Assembly: GCA_016931915.1 (NCBI GenBank)
Contig: JAFGDU010000141.1
Span: 1 to 35,301, forward strand
Direction of reading: 5' to 3'
Origin: Actinomycetota bacterium
Lineage (GTDB): Bacteria; Actinomycetota; Geothermincolia; Geothermincolales; RBG-13-55-18
Length of the DNA: 35,301 nt
The notes below the pieces were generated by a model. The model was not told where the DNA came from. It worked only from the letters and a program-made list of their open reading frames with translations, and did no database searches. Position numbers and translations under genes: made by a program. Position 1 is the stretch's first letter. The number at the start of each line of letters is the position of its first letter. This document shows, piece after piece, positions 1-7,984 of the stretch.

Positions 1-1
1 C

Positions 2-385
2 CAGCCGGCCATGCCGAGTGAGGTGGAGATACCGCCGCAGGAGCCGCCGCAGCCCGAGGTGATCCCCGAGGCCGCGCAGGCACCGCCAGGCGGTGAACCG
101 ATAGGTGTAGGGGCAGGTCCTGGCGAAAGCATTGGTGTGGCTGCAGAGGAGGAACCCGGAGGGTTCGACATGGGCAGCTATTCGCTGGAAAGAGAGCTGG
201 CCGAACTGACGGGAGTGTCCGTGCCGCAGCCAACCAAGAAGATCAAAATCCCGGTGAAGCCGAAAGGAGAAGAAGGGGAAGTGGAGGAAATAGATAAGGG
301 CAAGCCTGTTCCGAAGGTGAAAAGGGACAAGGCGGTGACTAAGAGTATAATCATGCGCATTATAGACGGCATAAAGAGATTGTAA
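2..385 (+). CDS. C-terminal part of an unrecognised Pro/Glu-rich protein (5' end may lie outside the window)
   Basis: The frame is open to the window edge, so the real start may lie upstream; the first ATG inside is at 11. The visible roughly 125 residues are low in complexity: a Pro/Glu/Gly-rich stretch, a short segment with [13 protein letters not shown] that could form a helix, then a Lys/Pro-rich linker and a basic amphipathic C-terminus ending IIDGIKRL. No enzymatic motif or membrane segment is visible. It ends 15 bases before the MglA-like GTPase, so the two are probably co-transcribed. In many bacteria such GTPases sit beside Roadblock/LC7 or PATAN-type (DUF4388) partner genes, so this may be the disordered tail of such a partner; that is an inference from context only. 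The function is unknown. Confidence 0.6.
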   Translation, partial: QPAMPSEVEIPPQEPPQPEVIPEAAQAPPGGEPIGVGAGPGESIGVAAEEEPGGFDMGSYSLERELAELTGVSVPQPTKKIKIPVKPKGEEGEVEEIDKGKPVPKVKRDKAVTKSIIMRIIDGIKRL

Positions 386-400
386 GGAGTGTAATACCAG

Positions 401-934
401 TTGCGATCCTTCAAAATCGTTGTTACGGGCCCCTTCAGCGCGGGTAAGACGACCTTTATAAAAAGCATCAGCGAGATATCCATAGTCTCGACTGAAAGAG
501 CCATATCTGACTCTACGCGCAGGGTGAAGGCCGAGACGACCGTAGCAATGGACTTCGGCAGGATCACCATATCCAAGGACATAGTGCTCTATCTTTTCGG
601 CACACCGGGACAGGAACGTTTCGATTTCATGTGGCAGATCCTTTCCGAGGGCATGCTCGGCTTTATCCTCATGCTGGATGCAAGCCGCCCTGAGACGTAT
701 ACGGAGGGAAAGCGCATCCTGGAGTTCTTCGCTACCCTCTCAGACGCACCATACGTAATAGGAGCCACCAGGATACCGGATGAAGATACCACCGATGCTG
801 TCGAGCAGATAAGGCAGGAACTGAGCGTCGATGGTGATATCCAGATCATTCCCTGCAACGCCATGGAGAAGGAAGATGTCAAAAAAGTGCTTCTGGGATT
901 GCTCTACGATATCCTGAAGACCCTCGACAAATAA
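401..934 (+). CDS. MglA-like small Ras-family GTPase
   Basis: A 177-residue single-domain GTPase. The P-loop GPFSAGKT lies at residues 10-17, a switch-I-like Thr near 46-47, and the G3 motif is GTPGQ (67-71) in place of the usual DxxGQ. The G4 position reads GATRIPDE (about 121-128) instead of NKxD, and the G5 region is PCNA (151-154). GTPGQ and a degenerate TRxD-like G4 are known in the bacterial MglA-related GTPases, which act in cell polarity and in placing type IV pilus and gliding machinery. The TTG start at 401 is chosen because AAGGAG lies at 384-389, and MRSFKIVVTG is the expected beta-1 N-terminus. A T4P gene cluster follows, so a role in pilus positioning is a reasonable inference. 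It could instead serve another Roadblock-controlled process. Confidence 0.88.
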   Translation: MRSFKIVVTGPFSAGKTTFIKSISEISIVSTERAISDSTRRVKAETTVAMDFGRITISKDIVLYLFGTPGQERFDFMWQILSEGMLGFILMLDASRPETYTEGKRILEFFATLSDAPYVIGATRIPDEDTTDAVEQIRQELSVDGDIQIIPCNAMEKEDVKKVLLGLLYDILKTLDK

Positions 935-1123
935 GGCTCTACCAGGCCGACCCCCTGCTCGGAGAGAACGTGTAAGGATACGATAATCTTACTTTGCACA
1001 GGAAATCGTTTATGGGTCGCCTGACATATCTTGGGGATGCGGTGCTGGCACTTGAAGGGGAAGGAAAGATATCACGGTTCCCTGGAAGCCATCCGACCGT
1101 TCCTCCTCCCATGGAGGTGTGAA
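935..1123 (+). other. Intergenic region between the GTPase gene and aroE
   Basis: This 189-base stretch has no convincing gene. It holds a weak inverted repeat, GTAAG (972-976) and CTTAC (988-992), and no T-rich terminator. No good promoter was found. A strong ribosome site, GGAGGTG (1113-1119), at its end belongs to aroE. Confidence 0.5.
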
Positions 1124-1993
1124 TTGCGCATAAACGGGGAGACGCAAATGATAGGGATAGTCGGTCACGGCATCGACTATACCTTATCGCCGGCGATCCA
1201 CAACGCCGCACTCAAGAGCCTCGATATGAACTGGCTATACTTACCGCTACGTGTCTCTCCCGGTGAATTGGAACACGCCGTTCGGGGATTGCGTGCCCTC
1301 GGCTTCAAGGGCTTCAACGTTACCATACCCCACAAGGTGGAGATGGCCGGCTACATGAACGAGCTCAGGGGGGCTGCCGCGACGCTCGCAAGCGTGAATA
1401 CGGTCGTGTGCACCGGTGGCCGCATGCTCGGCTACAATACGGACGTGGAGGGATTCAATGCGTTTCTACGCGAAGCAGGAGTTAAGCCGGCTGAATCCTC
1501 CGTCCTTCTGGTCGGAGCCGGAGGGGCGGCTCGTGCCGTAGCGCTTGCACTTGCCGAGGAAGGTGCCGCGAGGATATTCGTGATGAATCGCTCCCGGGAA
1601 CGGGCATTGGAGTTGGCAGCCTTGTTAAAGAGGGCAACCCCTGCAACCGAGATATCATTAAGGAAGTTCGACCGCGAGGGCTCGCGGATATTGAGGGAGT
1701 GCAGCCTTGTGGTGAACTGCACTCCTCTAGCGAGTCGCGACGAAAGCGAGCTGCCGCTGGATTACGGGGACTTTACGGCGGATAAGTGGGCGATAGACCT
1801 GAAGTATGCAACGCGGGGGACGGCCTTTATGGGAGCAGCATCGGCACGTGGAGCCAAAACGGCTGATGGAGAGGGCATGCTTCTCCATCAGGCGGCGGCA
1901 TCGTTTGCCTTGTGGACCGGACGCGAAGCACCCCTGCATGAGATGCGCGAGGCTTATCGCATCGACGTATCCGCACGGAACGGACGGGGTTAG
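1124..1993 (+). CDS. aroE: Shikimate dehydrogenase (NADP+)
   Basis: Reduces 3-dehydroshikimate to shikimate with NADPH in the cytoplasm. The 289-residue length is normal. The substrate-binding motif LSPAIHN is at residues 21-27, the catalytic Lys is K71 in TIPHKVEM, and the catalytic Asp is D107 in NTDVEGF. A glycine-rich Rossmann loop, GAGGAARA, is followed by NRSRERA, the usual NADP(H)-preferring loop. The C-terminal GEGMLLHQAA motif is also intact. The TTG at 1124 is chosen because GGAGGTG sits four bases upstream and the product then begins RINGETQMIGIVG, matching the family N-terminus. An ATG at 1148 would remove that conserved INGxT segment. The gene ends five bases before pilB, tying shikimate and pilus genes into one unit. 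Confidence 0.95.
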   Translation: MRINGETQMIGIVGHGIDYTLSPAIHNAALKSLDMNWLYLPLRVSPGELEHAVRGLRALGFKGFNVTIPHKVEMAGYMNELRGAAATLASVNTVVCTGGRMLGYNTDVEGFNAFLREAGVKPAESSVLLVGAGGAARAVALALAEEGAARIFVMNRSRERALELAALLKRATPATEISLRKFDREGSRILRECSLVVNCTPLASRDESELPLDYGDFTADKWAIDLKYATRGTAFMGAASARGAKTADGEGMLLHQAAASFALWTGREAPLHEMREAYRIDVSARNGRG

Positions 1994-1998
1994 ATGAG

Positions 1999-3666
1999 AT
2001 GCAGAAACCCAAAAAAGAAAAGCTGGGCCAGATACTTATAAAGAACAGGATCATCTCCGAAGAACAGCTCGAGCAGGCACTTGCACGCCAGAACGAGACC
2101 GGGGAATCCCTGGGCCGGGTGCTCATAGATATGAAGATGGTCAGCGAAGGGGCCCTGACCTCTATCCTGGCGAGGCAGATCGGGTTAAAGTATGTGGACC
2201 TTGCCAACCTTGACGTGGATATCTCGGCTACATCACTCATAGACGCGGAAATCGCGAGGCGCTACAACCTCATCCCGGTGGGTTTCAACGGCGACCGCCT
2301 GATGGTCGCCATGGCGGATCCGACCAACGTTTTTGCACTCGACGATATACGCATCATGACGGGGATGCAGATAGAGCCGATGGTAGCTACCAAGGAGGAT
2401 ATCGTAGCGGCGATAAACCGCTACTGCCATTCGGGATCCGATGTGGACCTTTCCACGGAGGAAATCGAGGGCGAGAAAGTCGAAGTAGGGGAAGAAGCCG
2501 ATGCTGATGACGCTCCCATCGTCAAGTACGTGAACCTGCTTATCTCCGAAGGGGTTAACGATCGAGCCAGCGACGTGCACATCGAACCCATGGAGAACGA
2601 CGTACGCATACGCTTCCGCATCGACGGCGTATTGCACGAGATAAGGAGGAATCCCAAGCAGATACACTCCGGGGTAGTTGCGAGAATCAAGGTCATGGCC
2701 GACATGAACATCGCCGAGAAACGGGTCCCGCAGGACGGCAGGGCCTCGGTTGACATCAGGGGCAAGCCCATCGATATCCGCGTCGCGTCTCTGCCAACGA
2801 TCCACGGAGAGAAAGTCGTGATGCGTATCCTGGATAAAGGAGCCTCGCTGATGAGTCTGGAGGAGCTGGGTTTCAGCGAGGATGTCCTGGAAATATACTC
2901 TCGCAGTTTTCACAAGCCTTACGGGACCATAATGGTCACGGGTCCTACGGGAAGCGGCAAGACCACCACGCTATATGCCACCCTTAACGTCCTGAACAGC
3001 ATCAGGCATAATATCATCACCGTAGAGGACCCCGTGGAGTACAGGCTTCCCTTGATAAACCAGGTACAGGTCCATTACAAGGCGGGTCTGACCTTCAGCG
3101 CCGCACTACGTTCCATACTGCGCTGCGACCCCGATATCGTCATGATCGGTGAGATCCGCGATCCGGAGTCGGCACAGATCGCTATAGAATCTGCGCTCAC
3201 CGGTCACCTGGTCTTGTCGACTCTGCATACAAACGATGCGCCAAGCGCTCTTACCCGCCTCCTGGAGATGGGGATAGAGCCGTTCCTCATCGCCTCTGCG
3301 GTTGATTGCGTGAGTTCGCAAAGACTGGCTAGGAAGCTATGTGAGAGGTGCAAGGAAGCTTACGAGCCTGACCCGGATTTTCTGCAAAAAGTCAGATTCA
3401 ACTTGGATAATGGAGGGGAGAAGATCCTTTATCGTCCTCGCGGTTGCCCCGCATGTAATAACACCGGTTTCAAGGGCAGGGTCGGCATCTACGAGGTTCT
3501 AGAGGTTTCAGAGAGCATCGAGCACCTGGTGGCCAGGAACGCTCCGCACGTTGAGATCGCTGAAACGGCGAGGTCGGAAGGGATGAGAACCATGCGTGAA
3601 GAGGGATTTATTAAGGTGAAAGAGGGGCTCACTTCCATCGAAGAGGTACTGAGGGTTATCATGTGA
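1999..3666 (+). CDS. pilB: Type IV pilus extension ATPase PilB (GspE family)
   Basis: A hexameric cytoplasmic motor that powers pilin assembly. The 555-residue length is normal. The N-terminal domain (about 1-150) is the MshEN/T2SSE_N type, with LGQILIKNRIISEEQLEQAL near the start. The ATPase core has Walker A GPTGSGKT at 315-322, an Asp box with ITVEDPVEYR, Walker B around 377-384 (DIVMIGEIRD) and a His box with STLHTND. The zinc-binding tetracysteine typical of PilB/GspE is intact (C448, C451, C483, C486). The ATG at 1999 lies just after the aroE stop and has only a weak GGGG SD, so translational coupling is likely. The adjacent pilT and pilC make PilB the assignment over a type II secretion GspE. 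Confidence 0.95.
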   Translation: MQKPKKEKLGQILIKNRIISEEQLEQALARQNETGESLGRVLIDMKMVSEGALTSILARQIGLKYVDLANLDVDISATSLIDAEIARRYNLIPVGFNGDRLMVAMADPTNVFALDDIRIMTGMQIEPMVATKEDIVAAINRYCHSGSDVDLSTEEIEGEKVEVGEEADADDAPIVKYVNLLISEGVNDRASDVHIEPMENDVRIRFRIDGVLHEIRRNPKQIHSGVVARIKVMADMNIAEKRVPQDGRASVDIRGKPIDIRVASLPTIHGEKVVMRILDKGASLMSLEELGFSEDVLEIYSRSFHKPYGTIMVTGPTGSGKTTTLYATLNVLNSIRHNIITVEDPVEYRLPLINQVQVHYKAGLTFSAALRSILRCDPDIVMIGEIRDPESAQIAIESALTGHLVLSTLHTNDAPSALTRLLEMGIEPFLIASAVDCVSSQRLARKLCERCKEAYEPDPDFLQKVRFNLDNGGEKILYRPRGCPACNNTGFKGRVGIYEVLEVSESIEHLVARNAPHVEIAETARSEGMRTMREEGFIKVKEGLTSIEEVLRVIM

Positions 3667-3866
3667 CCGGTCTGTGGAGAAGCAGAGGTAAATAGAATGG
3701 GCCTGGAATCCGATATCCAGACAGGGAGGAAATCCAACGAAGGCCGCAAAGGGTTGGTGACAGCGATCGTGATGCCCCAGGCTGGGTTTGAGGCGAGTTG
3801 AGGTGAGCATTGTGGCGGCAGGCGATACCGCAGATCGCAGTAGTGATATGAGAGGAGGAAAGGGAC
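3667..3866 (+). other. Intergenic region pilB-pilT, possibly with a 34-codon ORF
   Basis: No known element was recognised in these 200 bases. An ATG at 3697 opens a 34-codon frame ending at 3801, with GAGG at 3685-3688 upstream. Its product (starting MGLESDIQTG) resembles nothing I know, and it is more likely chance than a gene. The SD for pilT, GAGGAGG (3852-3858), is at the end. Confidence 0.35.
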
Positions 3867-4934
3867 TTGGCTGGAAACCTTGATATTAACGAACTGCTGG
3901 AGGAAGTCCTGGTGCGAGGGGCTTCGGACCTGCATCTCACCGTCGGGGCTCCGCCGGTCATGCGCATCAACGGAGTTCTGGTCAGGCTCGAGGAATACGC
4001 GCGCCTTACCTCAAACGATACCCGTGACATGGTCTACAGCATTCTCACCGCAAGACAGAGGGAGCAGCTGGAGAGCAACCTGGAATACGACCTCTCATAC
4101 TCCGTGCCCGGGAGCGCGCGCTTCCGCGTGAACGCATATTTTCAGAGGAACAGCATCGGAGCCGCATTCCGAATCATCCCTTACCGCATTAAGACCGTGG
4201 AGGAATTGCATCTACCACAGGTTCTGCAGGACTTCTGCATGTTGCCACGCGGATTCATACTCGTTACCGGACCAACGGGCCAGGGTAAATCAACCAGCCT
4301 GGCGGCGATGATCAATATCATCAACGAGAGCCGCAACCTCCATATTATTACCGTTGAAGATCCCATCGAGTTCCTCCACGTACATAAGAAGTGTATCGTC
4401 AATCAGAGGGAGGTCGGAGGAGATACTCATTCCTTCTCAAACGCTCTCAAGTACGTGCTGCGCCAGGATCCTGACGTGATCCTGGTGGGAGAGATGAGAG
4501 ACCTGGAGACCATATCCACTGCATTGACCGCGGCGGAGACGGGGCACCTGGTGTTCGCAACCCTGCACACCCAGGATGCCCCCCAGACCATCGACCGCAT
4601 CATAGACGTTTTCCCCACTTATCAGCAGCAGCAGGTGCGCATGCAGCTGGCATCGACCATACAGGCTATCGTTACCCAGCAACTCCTGCCGACCAAGGAT
4701 GGGCAGGCGCGTATTCCAGCGGTCGAGGTAATGGTGGCGACATCGGCCATACGCAATCTTATACGTGAGGCGAAAGCCCATCAGATATACTCCGCCATGC
4801 AGGCGGGAGGCCAATATAAGATGCAGACCATGGACCATTCGATAGCCGCTCTTTTCAAGAGAGGGATCATCTCTTACGAGGTGGCGATTGGACGCTGCAG
4901 CAGCCGGGATGAGATGGAAAGACTCATAGGTTAG
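3867..4934 (+). CDS. pilT: Type IV pilus retraction ATPase PilT
   Basis: A hexameric ATPase that depolymerises pili and drives twitching. The 355-residue protein has the PilT N-terminal PAS-like domain (SDLHLTVGAPPVMRI), Walker A GPTGQGKS at 135-142, the Asp box ITVEDPIEF, Walker B DVILVGEMRD, the His box ATLHTQDA and the PilT signature AIRNLIREAK near the C-terminus. That last motif separates PilT from PilB. The TTG at 3867 is chosen because GAGGAGG (3852-3858) lies eight bases upstream and the product begins MAGNLDINELL, the usual N-terminus. It lies between pilB and pilC. Confidence 0.95.
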   Translation: MAGNLDINELLEEVLVRGASDLHLTVGAPPVMRINGVLVRLEEYARLTSNDTRDMVYSILTARQREQLESNLEYDLSYSVPGSARFRVNAYFQRNSIGAAFRIIPYRIKTVEELHLPQVLQDFCMLPRGFILVTGPTGQGKSTSLAAMINIINESRNLHIITVEDPIEFLHVHKKCIVNQREVGGDTHSFSNALKYVLRQDPDVILVGEMRDLETISTALTAAETGHLVFATLHTQDAPQTIDRIIDVFPTYQQQQVRMQLASTIQAIVTQQLLPTKDGQARIPAVEVMVATSAIRNLIREAKAHQIYSAMQAGGQYKMQTMDHSIAALFKRGIISYEVAIGRCSSRDEMERLIG

Positions 4935-4947
4935 AGGTCGATCATAT

Positions 4948-5012
4948 GGCAGATTATGGTACTCACATGCAGCGCGTGCCTCAACAACATAATGGTGATA
5001 AAGGAATCTGCC
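4948..5012 (+). repeat. Inverted repeat downstream of pilT
   Basis: GGCAGATT (4948-4955) is matched exactly by AATCTGCC (5005-5012). The match extends outward to ATGG and CCAT with one bulged C, giving about 11-12 pairs around a 49-base loop. No T-tract follows. It could be a structured 3' end of the pilT transcript or an RNA element before the pilC promoter. Confidence 0.4.
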
Positions 5013-5069
5013 CATACGAACGATATATTATAGAGCATACGCATTCTTTGCTGTTGAAAGAGTGAAATA

Positions 5070-5098
5070 TTGACACTATAGTTATACATGTTATATAT
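5070..5098 (+). promoter_or_regulatory. Predicted sigma-70-type promoter for pilC
   Basis: A perfect -35 TTGACA (5070-5075) is followed by a -10 of TATATA (5092-5097, 16-base spacer) or ATATAT (5093-5098, 17-base spacer). It lies in the AT-rich gap between pilT and pilC. A transcript would begin near 5104, about 50 bases before the pilC start. Confidence 0.6.
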
Positions 5099-5157
5099 GT
5101 AAAATAATGTCAGCGCTTTAGAGAATATCAGAGGCAGTGAGTAAAGGAGAGCGAGCC

Positions 5158-6384
5158 GTGGCTCACACCTATTCTTACCGGGTAAGAGACCGACAGGGGA
5201 AGGTGATCTCTGGCAAGCTTGAAGCAGATAACGAAGCCAGTGTATCGCAACGGCTTCGGGAGATGGGGTATTTCGTCATCGGCGTCGAAGAGGAGCGTGT
5301 CTCTTTACGCAAGAAAGAATTACACATCTTCAAGCCCAAGGTAAAAGGCAAGGACATAACCGTTTTCACCAGACAGTTTGCGACCATGATCAACGCAGGC
5401 CTGCCGCTCGTAAAATGCCTGAATATCCTCTCGGAGCAGACGGAAAGCCCAGTGCTCACGGAAATCGTGGTCGATGTCCAGCACGAGGTGGAGATGGGTA
5501 GATCCCTGTCGGAGGCCCTGGCAAAGCACCCGGAGGTTTTTAAAGAGCTGTATTCCAGTATGGTTAAGGCGGGAGAGATAGGTGGTGTCCTCGACGACGT
5601 GCTGTTGCGTATTGCGACAACCCTGGAGAGCGAGGACGAGATCAGGAGGCGTATAAAGTCAGCACTTACCTATCCGGTTGCCATGTTCGCGATCTCAATT
5701 CTTCTACTGATCGTGATGTTGGTTTTCGTCGTTCCCACGTTCGAAAGCATGTTCAACGATATCGGAGCAGAGCTTCCCTTCCTGACCAAGATCATCATGC
5801 AGATCAGCCACTTCCTGGTGAGCTGGATGGGAGCGCTCGTGATCATTGCCATCATCGTCGGGGTCGTTTTCCTGCGCAGATGGCTGAAGACGCCGAACGG
5901 GCGGAGGAAGCTGGATGCCTTTAAACTCAAGCTCCCTGTCTTTGGTTCGCTTTTTCACAAGATGTCGCTCTCGCGTTTCTCCAGGACCCTGGGCACCCTG
6001 GTAGCAAGCGGCGTTCCGATCCTGCAGGCACTGGAGATCACATCGAAAACGGTGGGCAACGTGCTTGTCGCAGAGGCCGTCGATAGCGTACGCTCGGGAG
6101 TTAAAGAGGGCGATTCGATCGCCAGGCCGCTGGGCCAGAGCCCGCTCTTCCCGCCCATGGTAACGCAGATGCTAGCCATCGGCGAGGAAACGGGTGCACT
6201 CGATACCATGCTGAACAAGGTATCGGATTTCTACGATTCCGAGGTTTCAGCAACGGTGGAAAGCCTTACGTCCCTCCTGGAGCCGTTGATGATAGTATTT
6301 CTCGGTGTAGTGGTTGGAACGATCGTTATTGCATTGTACATGCCGATATTCTCACTGATCTCGCAGTTCTCGAGTCAAGGTTAG
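5158..6384 (+). CDS. pilC: Type IV pilus inner-membrane platform protein PilC (GspF family)
   Basis: An integral membrane platform on which PilB and PilT act. The product is about 408 residues, normal for PilC. The N-terminus YRVRDRQGKVISGKLEA is typical. Two GspF repeats follow, with FTRQFATMINAGLPL in the first and FSRTLGTLVASGVPI in the second. Three hydrophobic segments are visible: YPVAMFAISILLL, WMGALVIIAIIVG and the C-terminal VFLGVVVGTIVIALYMPIF. The GTG at 5158 is preferred because AAAGGAG (5143-5149) is correctly spaced. A GTG at 5137 would add seven residues but has a poorly placed SD. A predicted promoter at 5070 suggests it can be transcribed apart from pilT. Confidence 0.94.
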   Translation: MAHTYSYRVRDRQGKVISGKLEADNEASVSQRLREMGYFVIGVEEERVSLRKKELHIFKPKVKGKDITVFTRQFATMINAGLPLVKCLNILSEQTESPVLTEIVVDVQHEVEMGRSLSEALAKHPEVFKELYSSMVKAGEIGGVLDDVLLRIATTLESEDEIRRRIKSALTYPVAMFAISILLLIVMLVFVVPTFESMFNDIGAELPFLTKIIMQISHFLVSWMGALVIIAIIVGVVFLRRWLKTPNGRRKLDAFKLKLPVFGSLFHKMSLSRFSRTLGTLVASGVPILQALEITSKTVGNVLVAEAVDSVRSGVKEGDSIARPLGQSPLFPPMVTQMLAIGEETGALDTMLNKVSDFYDSEVSATVESLTSLLEPLMIVFLGVVVGTIVIALYMPIFSLISQFSSQG

Positions 6385-6412
6385 CGACCCGAATGGATAC
6401 TGATTTACTGGC

Positions 6413-6499
6413 GGTATACAAAAAGGTATCGTACAGTAAGGTGAAGAATATACGAAGAGAATCATAACAGAGCGCTGTATACCAGACATTACGGTCTGG
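6413..6499 (+). repeat. Nested inverted repeats after pilC
   Basis: GGTATACA (6413-6420) is matched exactly by TGTATACC (6476-6483). A second hairpin, CCAGAC (6482-6487) and GTCTGG (6494-6499), overlaps its right arm, so the two structures are mutually exclusive. No T-tract follows on the + strand. It may be a factor-dependent stop for pilC, an operator for the downstream HTH gene, or an RNA switch. The rest of the roughly 325-base gap between pilC and the HTH gene holds only the promoter at 6542-6569. Confidence 0.4.
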
Positions 6500-6541
6500 C
6501 CTCACAAAAACAACCCACAAGAGCGTTAAAATAGTGAACTG

Positions 6542-6569
6542 TTGACAATTATGGTTGAAATTGTATACT
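6542..6569 (+). promoter_or_regulatory. Strong predicted sigma-70-type promoter before the HTH gene
   Basis: TTGACA (6542-6547) and TATACT (6564-6569) are separated by 16 bases, close to consensus at both boxes. Transcription should begin near 6576 and read the HTH gene and then pilM-pilN-pilO. Confidence 0.7.
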
Positions 6570-6710
6570 ATTCTTACGGATGCGGAAAAGATTTAAATAA
6601 TGCTAAAGTTGGTTGAAGATGTTGGCGATGTAATATATTGGCACATTAAGTCGGGTAATGTTAGGTATGAGCTGTCGAGACAGAGGTCGTTGTTGACTGG
6701 AGGATCGTTG

Positions 6711-6908
6711 TTGGGTGATAGGTTCAGCAACAAGTTGCTAACGGTAAACGAAGTCGCCAACATTTTGAGGGTATCCAATATGACGGTTTATCGTCTGGTC
6801 AAGAGTGGGCAGATACCGGCGATCAGAGTTGGGAAGAATTATCGTATCAAGGAAAGCGACGTCAATGATTACCTGTCAAGGGGAACGCAAAGACCGGATA
6901 AGTCCTGA
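6711..6908 (+). CDS. Small excisionase-family helix-turn-helix DNA-binding protein
   Basis: A roughly 65-residue protein made almost entirely of one winged HTH of the excisionase/HTH_17 (MerR-like) type: LLTVNEVANILRVSNMTVYRLVKSG as the HTH, then IPAIRVGKNYRIKESDVNDYL as the wing. Such proteins are small transcription factors in Actinobacteria and also phage excisionases. No integrase is nearby and it sits inside a pilus operon, so a regulatory role is more likely. The start is uncertain: TTG at 6711 (or 6708) follows GGAGGA at 6699-6704, whereas the longest frame begins at ATG 6600 without a clear SD and would add 37 residues. It ends 14 bases before pilM and is AT-rich compared with its neighbours. 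Confidence 0.8.
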   Translation: MGDRFSNKLLTVNEVANILRVSNMTVYRLVKSGQIPAIRVGKNYRIKESDVNDYLSRGTQRPDKS

Positions 6909-6922
6909 GCGGGGGAAATGAA

Positions 6923-7984
6923 ATGAGCCCTAAGAAAGCTAATCTAGCCGTCGGTCTGGACATCAGCACCAACACAGTGAAAGTAGCGGAGGTAAGCATC
7001 GGTAAGGGCGAGCCCGTACTTTCAAACCTGGGGATCGTCCATATCCCGGAGGGAGTAATACGGGATGGCGAGGTCGAGGACGGTGTCACACTGGCAGAGG
7101 CGCTGAAGGAATTGTGGGGGATCACCGGGATAAAGGAGAGATCGGCTATTCTGGGAATAGCCAATCAGCGGGTGATCGTCCGTCCCATAGAGCTGCCATA
7201 TATGGAGAAAGAGGAACTCGACAGCGCGCTCCGCTTTCAGGTACAGGAGTTTATACCCATCCCCATAGAGGATGCCATCCTCGATTTTGACATCATCGAG
7301 GAATTCATGACCGCGGATGAGGAGCGTATGCTGACCGTGCTCCTGGTTGCAGCCCACAAGGATATGATCCAGAGCTTCATCGAGGTTCTGAAAGCGGCAG
7401 GACTGGGGACTGCCGCAATAGACCTGAAGGCATTTGCCGTGCCGCGCTCGCTCATACCTTTAGCCGCCTTACAGGCTGGATATGAGGAGAGTGAGGCCGT
7501 CTGCCTGGTAAATGTGGGTGCCGGCATGACGAATATCGCGATACTCAAGGATAATATACCGCGTTTCGCAAGATTTCTTCTCAGGGGGGGTGACGATTTC
7601 GTAAAAGCCATCGTCAACCGCCTGGACATGGAATGGGAAGAAGCGGATGCGCTGCGACGCGGAAGGCTCGTTAACGAGGAGGCCAACAAAGTATTGCAGC
7701 AGGAAATATTCAATTTCGTAGGAGAGATAAGACGATCGATCGATTACTACATCGCGCAGACCCAGGAAAGGACATTCAGCAAGGTTATTCTCTCGGGTAG
7801 TGGGTCGGCAACCATCGACCTCATGCAGGAGATGGGCAAAGGTCTGAGACTACCCGTGGAGCTGGGGAAGCCTTTCCAGAATCTTCAGATTGGTAAATTG
7901 CCATATACCGCAGAGGAACTGGCTGAGATCGAACCGTCGGTAGCGGTCAGTATCGGTCTGGCGCTCCGGGAGGTAGTGGAATGA
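6923..7984 (+). CDS. pilM: Type IV pilus assembly protein PilM (actin-like ATPase)
   Basis: A cytoplasmic FtsA/actin-like ATPase that binds the PilN N-terminus in the alignment complex. The 353-residue length is typical. The N-terminus carries the phosphate-1 motif VGLDISTNTVKVAEV, mid-protein segments YMEKEELDSALRFQVQEFIP and CLVNVGAGMTNIAIL are typical PilM, and the adenosine-binding region shows VILSGSGS. The ATG at 6923 has a G-rich SD at 6910-6916. The stop TGA (7982-7984) overlaps the pilN ATG (7981) in ATGA, indicating translational coupling. Confidence 0.94.
   Translation: MSPKKANLAVGLDISTNTVKVAEVSIGKGEPVLSNLGIVHIPEGVIRDGEVEDGVTLAEALKELWGITGIKERSAILGIANQRVIVRPIELPYMEKEELDSALRFQVQEFIPIPIEDAILDFDIIEEFMTADEERMLTVLLVAAHKDMIQSFIEVLKAAGLGTAAIDLKAFAVPRSLIPLAALQAGYEESEAVCLVNVGAGMTNIAILKDNIPRFARFLLRGGDDFVKAIVNRLDMEWEEADALRRGRLVNEEANKVLQQEIFNFVGEIRRSIDYYIAQTQERTFSKVILSGSGSATIDLMQEMGKGLRLPVELGKPFQNLQIGKLPYTAEELAEIEPSVAVSIGLALREVVE

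Noticed and set aside
3697..3801. A 34-codon ORF between pilB and pilT
   Set aside because: The SD is only moderate, the product has no recognisable features, and such a length is expected by chance.
6711..6908. The HTH gene as an excisionase of an integrated mobile element
   Set aside because: No integrase, attachment-site repeat, transposase or phage gene is present; the neighbours are all pilus genes and the gene is read in their direction.
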